A stretch of 64,000 bases of DNA from Oegoconia quadripuncta (GCA_949316235.1 OX438754.1:2527501-2591500), one strand, 5' to 3'; positions 1 through 11,108 are shown, counted from the stretch's first letter. Program-made: numbers and translations. Notes: generated from the sequence alone by a model not told the origin.

Positions 1-104
1 CGCATGAGGCGAGGGTGATGAACTGAAGACCACACTGGCGGCACCAATTGTCAAGAGTTTGGTGATCTTTCAGGTGCATGATCAGGTCTTTTGGTGCTTC
101 GAAT
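1..104 (-). CDS. Zinc-finger gene, exon 6, cut by the left edge
   Basis: Starts after a TTCCACAG acceptor. Joined to exon 5 it completes the finger CPKPGCTRAFEAPKDLIMHL plus KDH, then opens another Cys pair (CRQC). Reading stays open to base 1. Confidence 0.8.
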
Positions 105-3100
105 CTGTGGAAGATGTTAAACATATTTTATAATATTATAGCTGTGAGGGTCATTCCATGAGCCTGCCTAAAAAGGTAGAAGGACAATAATCTTCCACCT
201 TCAGGAAGCAATCTAAAGATGAAGATCATATTAATAACATGGGTCAAAGTGCGACACCCCAAACTGATATACCCACTAGATGAATATTGGAAATTGGAGT
301 TTTTTTTCTTCGTTAGTCATATGTACCAATTCCTGCTATTTTCAAAGCTATATCCAAATTTGTTTTTTATTTGGAAAATGGAATATTATTTCAAGGTTTC
401 ACATTATACATATTTTTTAATTTCTGGGCTATCTCACATAATAAAAAAAATTTGAACAGAGCTCTTTTCATGTGCTTCCCATAATCATTTCTTAGATTCG
501 CTGAAACTTTTATAAAGCGGTTACTTTTAAAAATTAACGCTGCCTATACTTAACTTAATGTTATCCGATAATACCCAAAATTTAGCTAAATTTGGATTTG
601 CCGTTCCCAAAATAAAATCAAAAATGTTTGTATGGAGAAAACAGTCTTAATGAAATTCTTCATACAAAACGCCAATTTCATAGGTAAGGACCTCATGTCA
701 TGTCTCGTGAGATTTTCGAAGGATGAGAATAAAATTCGCAGGGACATCTCAAGATCCACTACTGCCACAGACAGTCATCCAAAGTCAGCAAGAGAAACTG
801 TGGATGAGCAATGCCCAGCTCCACCAGGCAAACGTGGAGCTGGGCATTGCTCATCCACAGTTTCTCTTGCTGACTTTGGATGACTGTCTGTGGCAATGTG
901 GTTGCGAGTGAGCAATGAGAAACTTTACCACTTGGTTGCAAAACTGCAGTTAGGTACGTTTTCACCATTAATATTAGTAGAATATAACCTGTGCCACAGT
1001 TTCGCACGGGTGCCATTTAGTCATATACCATTATGGACTTTTTTAACATACGAGTATATGTACAAATTTCCGCCCGCGGCTTCGCCTACCTAGAATAACT
1101 TTATCGGGGAAATTTGTTTATCCCGCGGGAACTACTCACTTTATCGCGACAAAAAATATCCTATCTCAATCCAGAGTATATTCTACCTATATACCGAATT
1201 TCATCCAAATCCGTCCGACCGTTTTGCCGTGATTGAGCAATAAACCAACAAACATCCAAATTTTCGCATTTATAACATTAGTTAGATTCGGTAGTACGTA
1301 ATTTTGATGCATCTGATAAGTTTAGCTAGCGTTGGCAATGTCAAAGCCCGATAATATTTTTTTTACAACTTGATTACAAAAAAAAAAGTTGAATTTTTTT
1401 TTATTAAAAAAAAAAAACAACTTTTCTTAACTTTCAATAATTATTAATTTTTTTATGCACAACGGATTAGCACTTGACCTCAATCACATCTGATGTTTAG
1501 TGAAAATGAGGCCCAAGGTGGAAGCGCAATGACTCGAAAACCCCATCTTATTTGCGGGACTGGCTATCTTATCTCTAACAACCGTAACACAACAATGCTA
1601 TTAACATTCCTGTTTGGCGGCAGACTTAGATGGTGCTAGCTAGCCAGGCGGACATTTAAAATGCCCTACCACCAATCAAACCGAGTACTAAATATGTGCC
1701 TAACTGAGGATCGAACCCGCGACCTTCGATTCGTAAACCCTATGTTATTTACATTAACCAAAATCCGCGGCGTAGTTTAGAACAACGAAACACACAAACA
1801 GACAGACGCGAACAGAGAAAAGATTCAATTCACTCACGCTCTTGTACAGCCGGGCTTGGGACAGCAGACCTGCTGTACATCGTGCACCAGCCGCATATGT
1901 TCCCGGTAACGATTGGACGACATGAACGAGTGCGCACACCGCTCGCAGGTGAACGGCTTAGCGGCGGCGCGGGCGTCGTGGAACATCTCGGTGTGAAGCA
2001 CCAGTAACGGCAGTCGGCAGAAAGATTTGGCGCATTCGTCGCATCTGTTGGGAAATATTCACCTAAAGAATTGCGTCGATGTTCATTTGGACGCAACAAT
2101 AAATAAAATAAATAAATAAAATAAAATTAAAAACAAATAAAAACAGCCTTTATTGCTAGGGTTACGTATTACAAGCTATTTGTATTAATTATATATATAT
2201 ATATATATATTTTTTGAATAAACTTATTTCTTAATAATTTTATTTCTTTTTGTTGTCCTCCCTCGCTTGTCTTCCGACATAGGCCTCTCTCAAGTATTGC
2301 CATTCGCTTCTGTTATTTGTTTTTCTGGTCCATAGGGGACCAGCTGTTTCCTTTAGGCCGTCATCCCATCTCTTATATGGCCGTCCTCTTCTTCTCTTCC
2401 CGTCTCGGACGCAACAATACACTACATTTATTAGTACACACAAATTAAAAGATGAATTCGCATTACACAGCATACTTTTTTGCACGACACACAATAGTGT
2501 CGATTCGGTTGCACACGAACTAAACTAAAACCAAATTTAGACTGGTGCTGTCACGTTATATTGTTCCAGAGAGAAAAAGACAGACCTACTTTAAAATTGG
2601 TTTTAGTTTAGTTTATGTACAACCGAATCGACACCAGTGTTTCTTTATGTAGGAAATTGGTTGAAGAAACCGGTCAACAATGAGTAAAACTTAGTCTGGG
2701 CAACCAAAATATAAATCAGTTTCTATGTGACAATCCGGATATGGAAGTTCAGAGAAATTTTGCTTTCCACTTTAGAAGGCCTAGAATATGAAGGATTACA
2801 AGTAATTTCTTAAATTGTATAATTTAACGATTAATAACAGTTTTTTTTGTATCACTTTTGTTAAGCTGTAAGACTGTTTATTTGAGCTGCAGGCCACTGT
2901 TCTATTATAGTATCACCTAGACACAATGGAAGTACTGCAGCCCGACCGCTTAACTATATTGCATTGGGTATTGTCATCGTTTATGACATCAATGAATTGT
3001 CGGTCCTTATCATATCGTAACAAAATGACAAGGACGGACAGTGCATTGGTATCGTTGTAGCTTTGAGTTAGGCAGCAGACCCCCCGGTGTGGTAACTGCA

Positions 3101-6100
3101 AGTTTCACTAATCAGGTGCACATGTTTAAAAGGAATAATTCTATATAAATCATAAACACAGAGAAATACTTACTCGAACCTATCCTTTGAGAAGTGATTG
3201 TAGCAATGGTCGCCGAATAGAGAATACTTTTGGAATGTCTTCTTACAGATGTTGCAGGAGTATATTATGTTTTCAGCATCGTGATCGGCGACAAAATGTG
3301 AATCAAAATCTGATCGGTTCTTGTACATGTCATTACAGACACAACATAATATACCGCCAGCAATGTTTATTGAACTATCTTCAGATATTTCAGTAGTGTC
3401 AGCATCTTTTCTGTTGTCATCGTTTAGTATGTCACCAAAATGCTTAGTCAGATGCTCGGTGGCATTAGTCCTAGATATAGCTTCATTACAAATGGGACAT
3501 GAGTAGGTGAGTTGGCAGTGTTCGTCTATGTGATTTTCGCATGAGTCAAAGTTATCAATCTGTTTCTTGCAGGTTTGGCACTGGTACGGAGGTTTGTTCC
3601 CTTTGTTTATATGTATGATTTGGTGCAAATGGAGCTCTTTCTGTGATGGGAATCTGTGCCAATACAAAATGCTTTTACAACTAAAATTCAAAATTCTCAA
3701 TTCCTAAAGTAATGCAATTTCATTATTACTATTGATACTATACAAAAAAACAAGCTTAACATTGCATTCAAAGTAGTGAACCAAACAAATTCAAACTAAT
3801 TTCAAATTAAAAAAAAAACATTATCAAATGTCAAAACTGATGGACTAATTGACAGCATGGATGAACAGAGAAATATTACTTTATTACATTCAATACATGA
3901 TGATATATAAAAAACAAACATTTCTTACACAACTTCAATAGAAGATTTAAGAACATCATACATACTGTTTTTTGCAAGAACTGTTACTGCACTTGAAGTT
4001 GTGTTTAGCATTGATGTGTTCCTGTAGTGCTGTATTCTTGGACATGAATTTGGAGCAGTACTTACACCTGCAGAAGGAAATTCATATGGATTGGTTATGC
4101 CTATGTAATAAAATTCAGATTAATTTTTTTTTATGCCATTAAGTTATTCCAGTGCTTGTAGCATGAGAAGCGCGATAAACGTTTATGTCAGGCGAGATAA
4201 TGCTTGTCCTGCTCATTTACTTGGTCAAAATAATCAACTATCCCACTCTCACTCTTATGTCGCACGCCACAATAGATGTCATGCTACAGGGGCTGATCCA
4301 TTGAAAATGTAAATAAATGGATTGAATTTTGCTTATAAAAATAAAACCAAACTTTTTGGCAAAAAATACAGTATTCATATTGTAGGTGATTCGGTTTTAT
4401 TGTTATAGACATAATTGTTATGTGGAATTCTTTGGACCTACACAATCACTTATTTTAATTACTACCACTACCTTATATTAATTAGACGGTTTGGTGAAAG
4501 AGGATTGGGAGGGGTATCTGCAAGAATAATAATAAGGTGTTTGTGTGAGACAATCTGGTTCTAAGTAAGTTACCTCTTTTGAAAAAAGAGCATGTGAGAG
4601 CAAGATTAGAGTTTGCAAAAGAAAATGTACACTGGACATAGTGACGGTGGAAAAATACATTTTTCTTGGGGAAACTCAAATTAATTTAATCAATTCAGAT
4701 GGAAAGCAAATACGTAAAACCTCATCCTAACACAAATGAACCCAAAACATACCAAAAAATCTGTAAAACATGGAGGAGGAAATATATTGAAACAGTGATC
4801 AAAAACTTTTTAAATAACCAATCTATAACTGTCTAGGATTGGCCACCCTACAGTTCTACCATCAACCTCATGGGGAACTTGTGGTTTCAAGTGGAAAAAA
4901 CAGTAGCATTGAAACATACAACTAATATTCACCAACTTCATGAAGGTTTTACAGAAATGTCAGTGTATATCAGAGTGAAGATACTTCACTCTGATATACA
5001 CTGATAAGCATAGCACTGCTTTCAAAACAATGCGTAAGTTAGTTTAGTTCCATACTGAGAGGTGTCGAGAAATAAAAAGGACAACAAAATTTTTGTAGAA
5101 ATTACAATTTAAATTGCAACATTCAATTATTTTTAGTTAATTGAATAGCATAATGATTTAAAATGAGACAGTTTTTTGGGTTCACTCATGGACATAACCA
5201 GCTCGTTGCATAATCAGGCTATTTCACAATTAATAATAAAGAAGAAAGAAATAAAGAAATATTTCGGACACTTACACCAATCCTCTAGTCCCAAACTAAG
5301 CAAAGCTTGTGCTATGGATACTAGATAACGGATAAACATACATAAATATTTATATAAATATCCAAGACTCGGGAATAAATGTTCGTATTCATCACACAAA
5401 CATTTACCCCTCGCGGGATTCGAACCCGCAACCGTTGGTTTCGCTGATAGGGTCACTATCTACTACACCAATCGGTCGTCGATAAATATAAACTAATATA
5501 AATGAAAAAAATCTACTCTGGTACACAGGTCCGTATTCATCACATAAACATGTGCCCTTATAACCCCCGACGCAAAAAAGAGGGATTTAATGAAATATTA
5601 TTGTGCCTTTTTGTAATATAATAACCTTTTTCATAAAAAAGATCAACCTCTTGAGTTACTTGCTTGTTCTTCTCAGGGAAAAATTGCCTTTTGAATAAGC
5701 AGTAGCTTTAAAAATGTAAAATGTGACCATGTTGTGTACGCCTGTAATAGGTATTCATATCAGAACAAAACTACTGTATAAGCTTTCATAATCAATCAGT
5801 TTCTTTGTATGATATTCTCCCCCCTGATATCCCCAGGCCCATTAACATGAAATCCCTATTGTTATATACAAATTCCACATTTGTTAATATTTTATCTAAA
5901 TATATTTCTACATATTATAATATTAAACTATAATATTTAATACCGTATTTGTGAAGTCTTTGTGTTGTTTTACTTTATGTATATTTGTGTTCGTCCTTTT
6001 TGTTTTAGGTGGCTCAGACGGGACACAGACCAATAGTTTGGCTCAGATTTCTTACTGGTCAACCTCACCCAACGTTTTATCCGCACAACCGGACACTGGC

Positions 6101-7090
6101 AGTAATGGTTGTCGCATTAAAGACGACCGATTGCCATAAAATATAAAAATATAATAAAAATATAATAAGCTTTCATAAGAGTGTGATATGTTATACTGTT
6201 GGTGTACCTAATAAAATAAAAATAAAAAAAATTTAAGTGCACCCTGTGTACCTACAAAATAAAGCATCTTTGATTTGATTTGGTTTCCTGAAAAGTCGAT
6301 CATTTTGAGTTACGTGGTGAAAGAACTTTAGGTCACGGTGTAGCCTTCAGGGCGGGTTTAAGTGACGATATTTAAATACACTCATTTTGTGAAACTTACT
6401 TGTATTTATTTTTTATGACATGAGTGGCGTAGCAGTGTCCACGGAAACTAGGGTAGCCAACTATTTCTTTGTTACAAATGACACATGCATACACAATATC
6501 TGCACTCCCAGTATTGTGTGTAGTGTAGTGTCCATCGTATTGCTTCTTATTGGCAAATGTCAAGAGACAAATGTGACAGCGTATGCCTCCAACTAAGTCG
6601 ATAGTGGTGAGCTTAGGGCTCTGGTTGAAACCAGCGGAGTCCTCAGAAGGACTCTCTCCGCAGTCCAAATGTGTTGGTGAAGCCATTGATACCGGTGTTT
6701 GGCCTATGTATGATCCATCTATTTTCTATTGCATGTCAAATGGTTACCGGTTCTGCTGCTATTGCAAACATCGTAACTTCCGTGCTACTTGCAACTACAT
6801 GTTTCGGGTTGTATTTTTTGTCTGAAAAAAAATTTTAAAGGGTTACACCGCTTCTGTGGCCCTGACCGATATAAATATAATATCAGATAGAACAAAGTAC
6901 ACAATAAATTAGTTCACACACGAGGAGATAGATAATCGCTACGGCGGCGGCGCGGTGATTGCCTCATTTCCATTGATAACGCCGAAGAAGCGTCCCTTGC
7001 CAGTGATATTTCGTAGGTTTGTGCACCCATCACCAAATGCACTAAAGACAAAATACTCACATAATCAAAAGGAAATTTGTAGATGAGCAT
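1..7090 (-). CDS. C2H2 zinc-finger protein, six coding exons, 3' part beyond left edge
   Basis: A probable nuclear nucleic-acid-binding protein with many C2H2 fingers. I assembled exons 7061-7090, 6400-6725, 3966-4067, 3174-3680, 1838-2044 and 1-104 (minus strand). Every junction uses GT/AG, and the phases agree (0, then 2 at each later junction). Two fingers are completed only across introns: CKYC...H at exons 2/3 and CPKPGC...HLKDH at exons 5/6, which strongly supports the model. At least 425 residues are visible. Fingers seen include CHICLLTF, CVICNKEI, CKYCSKFM, CQTCKKQI, CPICNEAI, CCVCNDMY, CNICKKTF, CDECAKSF and CERCAHSF, mostly with the C-x2-C-x12-H-x3/4-H spacing. No KRAB, ZAD or BTB domain is visible. 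The start (MLIYKFPFDY) is inferred from phase and a GTGAGT donor; translation could instead begin at 6686. The target and ortholog are not recognised. Introns carry SINEs, a Tc1 fossil and LINE tails. Confidence 0.85.
273..690. mobile_element. Inverted-repeat dispersed element, copy 1 (partly truncated)
   Basis: The reverse complement of this stretch recurs at 42132-42550 with only scattered differences. The intact copy has ends TTGCCTATGAAATTGG and CCAATTTCATAGGTAA, so the unit is a non-autonomous inverted-repeat transposon. No coding capacity is seen. Confidence 0.65.
763..895. repeat. Perfect 62-bp inverted repeat with 9-bp loop
   Basis: The arms 763-824 and 834-895 are exact reverse complements, with loop CAGGCAAAC. 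A weak third echo (GTGAGCAATGAGAAACTTT) follows at about 907-925. No transposon ends flank it. Confidence 0.9.
1066..1285 (-). mobile_element. Helitron-like dispersed repeat (ATTATAAATGCGAAAG family)
   Basis: Minus-strand copy of a unit that opens near ACTAATATTATAAATGCG and closes at a GC-rich GGCGGAAAGCTAG in better copies (12165, 15998, 47287). The terminal CTAG after a short GC hairpin suits a non-autonomous Helitron, but that class is inferred. Confidence 0.55.
1448..1757 (-). mobile_element. SINE family A, near full length
   Basis: tRNA-headed SINE: a box B-like GGTTCGATCC core, a long shared body and a 3' end GTGCATAAAAA (seen here as TTTTTATGCAC). It lies between zinc-finger exons 5 and 6. 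Confidence 0.8.
1838..2044 (-). CDS. Zinc-finger gene, exon 5 (two fingers plus half of a third)
   Basis: A GC-rich 207-base exon from a CCAACAG acceptor to a GTGAGT donor. It encodes CDECAKSF...HTEMFH and CERCAHSF...HMRLVH, and begins a C-x4-C finger (CPKPGC) that exon 6 finishes. Confidence 0.85.
2198..2412 (-). mobile_element. LINE 3' fragment (RT C-terminal tail)
   Basis: The minus strand encodes GKRRRGRPYKRWDDGL followed by W-x-R..DR..W..LREAYV, a pattern typical of the last residues of RTE-like reverse transcriptase ORFs. It ends in an AT repeat (2192-2211). 5' truncated and not autonomous. Confidence 0.65.
2496..2635. mobile_element. Short inverted-repeat element, family E
   Basis: Nearly palindromic 140-bp unit with ends GGTGTCGATTCGG and CCGAATCGACACC. 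Other copies at 14185, 42558, 52761 and 59757 show 3-bp target duplications. Confidence 0.8.
3174..3680 (-). CDS. Zinc-finger gene, exon 4 (four or more fingers)
   Basis: A 507-base exon from a TTTTAG acceptor to a GTAAGT donor. It holds CQTCKKQI...H, CPICNEAI...H, CCVCNDMY...H and CNICKKTF...H, separated by an acidic linker (DDNRKDADTTEISEDSS). Confidence 0.85.
3966..4067 (-). CDS. Zinc-finger gene, exon 3 (one finger)
   Basis: A 102-base exon between a TTCTGCAG acceptor and a GTATGT donor. It encodes CKYCSKFMSKNTALQEH plus the second histidine, then the start of another Cys pair. It has no ATG of its own and was found by reading the intron. Confidence 0.8.
4484..5004 (+). pseudogene. Degenerate Tc1-type transposase fragment
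   Basis: Broken reading frames carry Tc1 landmarks in order: RLEFAKENVHWT, a W-K..FL.. segment, KYVKPHPNTNEPKTYQK, then DWPPYSSTINLMGNLW and an EKTVALKHTTNIHQLHEGF tail. The family pattern is S-P-D-x-N-P-I-E-N-L-W. Here the catalytic Asp is lost and the final catalytic Glu reads Gly, so the copy is dead. It sits between zinc-finger exons 2 and 3, ending with a hairpin of 21-bp perfect arms (4960-5004). Confidence 0.75.
5240..5482 (-). mobile_element. SINE family C, full length
   Basis: tRNA-like head at the high end (CGACCGATTGGTGTAGTAGA, then a GGTTCGAATCCCGCGAGGGG box B), followed by a body ending near ATATTTCGG. Same family as 13397, 32540 and 44570. Confidence 0.8.
5483..6399. other. Zinc-finger intron without recognisable gene
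   Basis: AT-rich intron sequence. A segment at about 6005-6280 ends in AATAAAGCATC followed by GATTT repeats, the look of a retroposed tail, but I could not name its family. Confidence 0.4.
6400..6725 (-). CDS. Zinc-finger gene, exon 2 (two fingers)
   Basis: Opens after a TAG acceptor at 6726-6728 (weak pyrimidine tract) and ends at GTAAGT. It encodes an acidic/serine-rich leader followed by fingers CHICLLTF...HYTTH and CVICNKEI...HCYATH. The ATG at 6686 is an alternative start. Confidence 0.8.
7061..7090 (-). CDS. Zinc-finger gene, candidate first coding exon
   Basis: ATG at 7090 opens ten codons (MLIYKFPFDY) ending at a strong GTGAGT donor in phase 0, matching the phase-0 acceptor of the next exon. 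The link is inferred from phase only, without homology. Confidence 0.45.
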
Positions 7091-7974
7091 CGGAATGAAG
7101 TTCCGAGTTACATTTTAAATAACAACAGCCGAAATTAAGGTTAAACTTTACTAAAAATGCAACGCCGGACAAAAAACAACGCCAAGAATACGTGTGGATT
7201 TGAGTTTGACAGTTGGTTGACTAAAAAAATCGATAAAAACGTTCAGAAACATGAGGTCCATGAAGGCTGTGCTCTGAGTACTTCAACCAAATATAAGTCC
7301 TGACTACAGATACTTCTAGGACAGTGTTATCTTCGAAAGATACACACATTTCACAAGCATGAATACATACATAGACTATACATACTTATGCTTAAGACTA
7401 GGCCGTACAAATCAAGCATCCTTTGCCCATAACAAACAACGGGGTTGGGGGAAACTGAGTTTCCTTGGGCTTTTTGGCAGGATCTTGGCGAGTGAAGTTG
7501 CATGAGGGGGAAGCGAAATACAATATGGGAAAAGCTTAACCTCTCTGTCCTCTCTTTCCTTTTTATAACTCCGCGGGTCAGTATCTCGGCGCGCCTGTCA
7601 AATTTTCGAAAATACCTGCGGTGTTAAAAACGTTTATAGACTCTTCTACTGGGTATATTTGTAATCTGTGAAAAGCAATAGCTACGGGAATATATTATCT
7701 ATGGATATAATGAATGAACACTACTACAGCTATAATACAAAAAATCAGAAAAATGTTACGAGTTGTAATATGTAGGTATACCCATATCCACGATATAATT
7801 GGTATTTTTACGGAAAGTACAGATTTATTTAATGTTTTTCTTAAAAAAAACGGGTAATTTAATAAATTGTTATGAGAATTGGAAGCTCTATGGCAGGTTC
7901 CTAAGCCTGTTCTAATAAAAAACAGTAGTTGGAATTCTATGCCTATAAGAGCTATACTGGGCTTTTTGGCGGGA

Positions 7975-8275
7975 ACTCGGCGAGTGAAGTAGCATTTTTC
8001 TTTATAGGTCTTAAAATTTGTGCATTCTAACTTTTGAAGCTTAATAATGGCAGAATATTGTGCAGCAAACGTTAGTGTTGGTGTACAGGTGAAGGGAAGT
8101 GTAAATTAGTGCGTAACGGAGCTTTCGGGTTCCCACAAGAAGCCGCCAAAATCTTTTGTAAAGCATTCTGCCACTTTACTGAAGAATGACTTGACCGTGA
8201 CTAGACTCTATACGACGAATTACTTGTTTTGATTGAGACTGACCTATAAACTGAAGAAATAAGATAAATAAAAAT
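7975..8275 (+). repeat. Dispersed repeat (GGCGGGAACTCGGCGAGTGA family)
   Basis: Recurs as reverse complement at 49420-49745, with pieces at 7440-7500, 57580-57915 and 58140-58210. A short open frame starts [20 protein letters not shown]. The class is unknown; a decayed DNA transposon is likely. Confidence 0.6.
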
Positions 8276-8504
8276 TTTCACTCGAAACTGGCAGTAATGT
8301 CCCTCGACAATGAGGTTGACTGGTTGCCATCCTCAAAAATAAGAAGAAGAAGAGCTATACTCCCACCCACAGAGAAAAAAAAAGAACATGACATGGCGCA
8401 CATTATTGGATGCGGAATTTAATAGAGAACAAGTTCAAACACAGTCCAAAGGAATTGGAACTCTATAATCATTACAATTGAGAGTTGAAAGTCGGGTGTC
8501 CGTT

Positions 8505-8566
8505 GGCACCGATCGGTGTCCGCGAGTGTTGTCGGTATAAAAGTTTTTTTGGCACCGATCGGTGCC
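8505..8566. repeat. Pair of GGCACCGATCGGTGCC palindromes
   Basis: A 14-base palindrome at 8505-8518 and a perfect 16-base version at 8551-8566, centres about 47 bases apart. They could be binding sites or repeat debris; function unknown. Confidence 0.5.
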
Positions 8567-9825
8567 AGCGTCCGCCTAAAGGCGCCGCCGCCGTTCTCAA
8601 GATTGAGATATACATGCCTGTACCAGGGAATTTACATGGTTTCTGTCGTTTGTATTACATTGCGTATCGACAAAACGCCCAATGATGGTCTTCAAAACAA
8701 AACCAGAAATGTAAAATAAATTGTATGAACATACACAAGTATAAATTTATCTCAGTAGTATCACTTGAACATCACATTATATGATTTTAAAATAAATTAA
8801 AACTATTTGATCAACAAAATTACTCACCGATGATAGGTAATACCTCCATTGCCTCGATTCACTATCCTAGAAGAGTTTTTACAGTCGATAATGGCACAAT
8901 TTGACATTTTTATGTTATTCACAACACGACTCGCCACCGGCGCGGATGAACGCAAACTAAATTAGCAGCGCGTGAAGTTTGTGCATTTGCACACACTTCT
9001 GGCACGCTTGGACGGCCGGCTTATGGTATCTATTTAATACAAATATGTGGTTAAAATCATCTTTTTTTGGCTGGTAATCGTGATATCTACCGTTCATAAC
9101 CTGAAGCGTTCGCCTGTGGGGCCCATCTTCTTCTCTCAATCACTTTTCATTGGGTGCGCGCGTCAATTAAAATATGAATATCGATATAAGAATTTTATTA
9201 GAAATCAAGTCCTAAACAAGTCCTAAAGGAGTCTATTGCTAGAATTACAAACATTATGGCCAGACAACCTAACGTTCATAATATTTTGTCTCGCCTTTAG
9301 GGGTATTTTAGTTGAGCAGTTGGTAGCCCTAAATTTATTCGTAATCTGTGCTATTTGTGCCAAAGAGTATACAAAACCTGATTTGTGTGACAGCAGGCAG
9401 ACAAGACAATTTCTCAAAAATATATTTTTTATGTTTTCTTGGGAATTTTGTGAATAGTACATGAGATAAATTAGTTTGTCAAGAAGAACATAATCAGTTT
9501 TGTTTTATGAATTTTTATATTGAAATTAGAACAATCAGGTATTTATAACATTTTCCTGTCTGCAACAAACTTCGAGTAAACAGAAGAAAAGGTTTTTATT
9601 TTTTATTATATATCTCTCATTTATCTGTTACCATTTTATATCTTAAAAACCGTGTTTTGTCTCTCTGCTCGCTATTTTATCGATTCAATATACATTTATT
9701 AGCGTGTATATCGGTTAACCGAATTCTTTTGTGAAACACCAAACCAATCGTCCTTCCAATGGCAATGTGTTGCCAATATGAAGTGATTTGTATCACAGTC
9801 CAGTGTTTTGTAATCAAACAAAACT

Positions 9826-9942
9826 TTTTGGCGGCGCGCCAACCGCGATCCCGAAATAATTCGCGCGCGCCGAGAGCTATTCACAAATCACTCACTATAC
9901 GATCCATTCGCTGGAACAACACGTTCAACCCTATCTCGCACC
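9826..9942 (+). promoter_or_regulatory. Likely promoter and 5' leader of the potassium channel gene
   Basis: A CpG-rich patch (9826-9875, including GGCGGCGCGCC and TTCGCGCGCGCC) stands out from AT-rich surroundings directly upstream of the channel ATG. No TATA box at a convincing distance. Confidence 0.35.
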
Positions 9943-11022
9943 ATGGATCGACATCACCCTCTCCATTCGAGTTTCCACGAGTCTATGAGAAGCAAGGACT
10001 CATCATCAACAGCTGGAAGTGGAAGTGACCCACGGGAGAAGATTAAGGATTGCCTGAGGAAATTCATAGCATTTATGTTTACTCAAGTGGGTGTTGGTGC
10101 TCTTGTTGTATGTTACGCTATTCTTGGGGCTGCTGGCTTTATGCACATTGAGAAGGACAATCCTGATGAGCAGCTGGAGGATGTGAAGCGCTGGAGACAG
10201 AACTGTGCTGAAGAAATGTGGGTGGTAGCCAAAACCATTAATGTTCTTGATCAACCAGCTTTCTTGATTAACATAAATGAGATTCTCAGAGTTTATCAGA
10301 ATAATATCACTGCTGCAGTCCACACCGGGTACAATGGCAGATCAGCTGAGGACATCTGGTCATTCCCCGCTGCTCTCATGTACTCCTTATCTGTTTTCAC
10401 TATGATTGGTTATGGTAACATTGTGCCGAAAACTGTTTGGGGTAAAATAGTGACTATCGCATACGCATTCTTTGGAATACCAATATACATATTGTACTTT
10501 TGTAATATGGGAAAAGTACTAGCTAAGACTTTTAAATGGCTATATATTACAGCACACGAATGCAGTAGAAGGGACGATGCTTTATTTGAAGATGGTGAAA
10601 TACAGCCCATAAAGAGAAAGATTACAGTTCCATCTACGGCTTGTTTGTGGGTTATATCGTTTTATATATTGACTGGAACAATTATGTTCGGAGCATGGGA
10701 GAAGTGGAACTACCTAGACTCAACTTATTTCTGTGTGATCAGTTTGTGCAAAATTGGCTTTGGTGATTTCGTCCCTGGTGCTAATATTGAAGATTCAGCA
10801 GGTGGTTCCCACTTGAAATTGGTTATAAACTTTATATATGTGCTGCTGGGAATGGGGCTGGTGGCCATGTGCTATAACTTGATGTGTGAGGATGTCAGGG
10901 TGAAGGTCAGAGAGTTGAGGGAGGACCTAAAGAATTGCCTCGATGACATTACTCTGAAGATTACGGTCTGTATGAACGACACCAAGTATTATCATCAGAA
11001 ACAGACCAGACATATTAAGTGA
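9943..11022 (+). CDS. Two-pore-domain potassium channel (K2P/KCNK type), intronless
   Basis: A plasma-membrane leak channel: K2P subunits dimerise, each giving two pore loops, and set resting K+ permeability. The layout is canonical: cytosolic N-terminus; M1 about 46-68; long extracellular cap loop 70-140 with C88 and an NNIT glycosylation site at 120-123; pore 1 filter IGYGN (155-159); M2 about 167-190; basic linker with KRK; M3 about 232-250; pore 2 filter IGFGD (271-275); M4 about 291-313; short cytosolic tail. At 359 residues it is a typical compact K2P length. The start has a strong context (CACCATGG) and no upstream ATG in frame extends the domain. Oddities: no intron interrupts the ORF, and the residue before each filter is Met154 and Lys270, where Thr is normal. 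The exact K2P subfamily is not assigned. Confidence 0.95.
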   Translation: MDRHHPLHSSFHESMRSKDSSSTAGSGSDPREKIKDCLRKFIAFMFTQVGVGALVVCYAILGAAGFMHIEKDNPDEQLEDVKRWRQNCAEEMWVVAKTINVLDQPAFLININEILRVYQNNITAAVHTGYNGRSAEDIWSFPAALMYSLSVFTMIGYGNIVPKTVWGKIVTIAYAFFGIPIYILYFCNMGKVLAKTFKWLYITAHECSRRDDALFEDGEIQPIKRKITVPSTACLWVISFYILTGTIMFGAWEKWNYLDSTYFCVISLCKIGFGDFVPGANIEDSAGGSHLKLVINFIYVLLGMGLVAMCYNLMCEDVRVKVRELREDLKNCLDDITLKITVCMNDTKYYHQKQTRHIK

Positions 11023-11108
11023 CTATTTCTATGTTCATAAGTTTATGCCTGTTTTGATCAGAAAGCCTGTGTCATGTGTCATAAAGTTTTATTATTATTA
11101 TTGTGTTA

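Larger units (their letters stand above)
7091..9825. other. Intergenic stretch between divergent zinc-finger and channel genes
   Basis: No convincing gene. It must hold the zinc-finger promoter (near 7100-7250). It also contains a dispersed element (7440-7620, recurring inverted at 57780-57870), a second one (7975-8275, recurring inverted at 49420-49745), and twin palindromes (8505-8566). Short open frames here show no domain or biased codon use. Confidence 0.5.

Noticed and set aside
5390..5475. True tRNA genes with box B GGTTCGAATCCCGCG (also at 13430, 22665, 27410, 44740, 60910)
   Set aside because: Each is followed by a shared body of about 170-200 bp and recurs many times, so these are SINE heads; cloverleaf pairing is incomplete.
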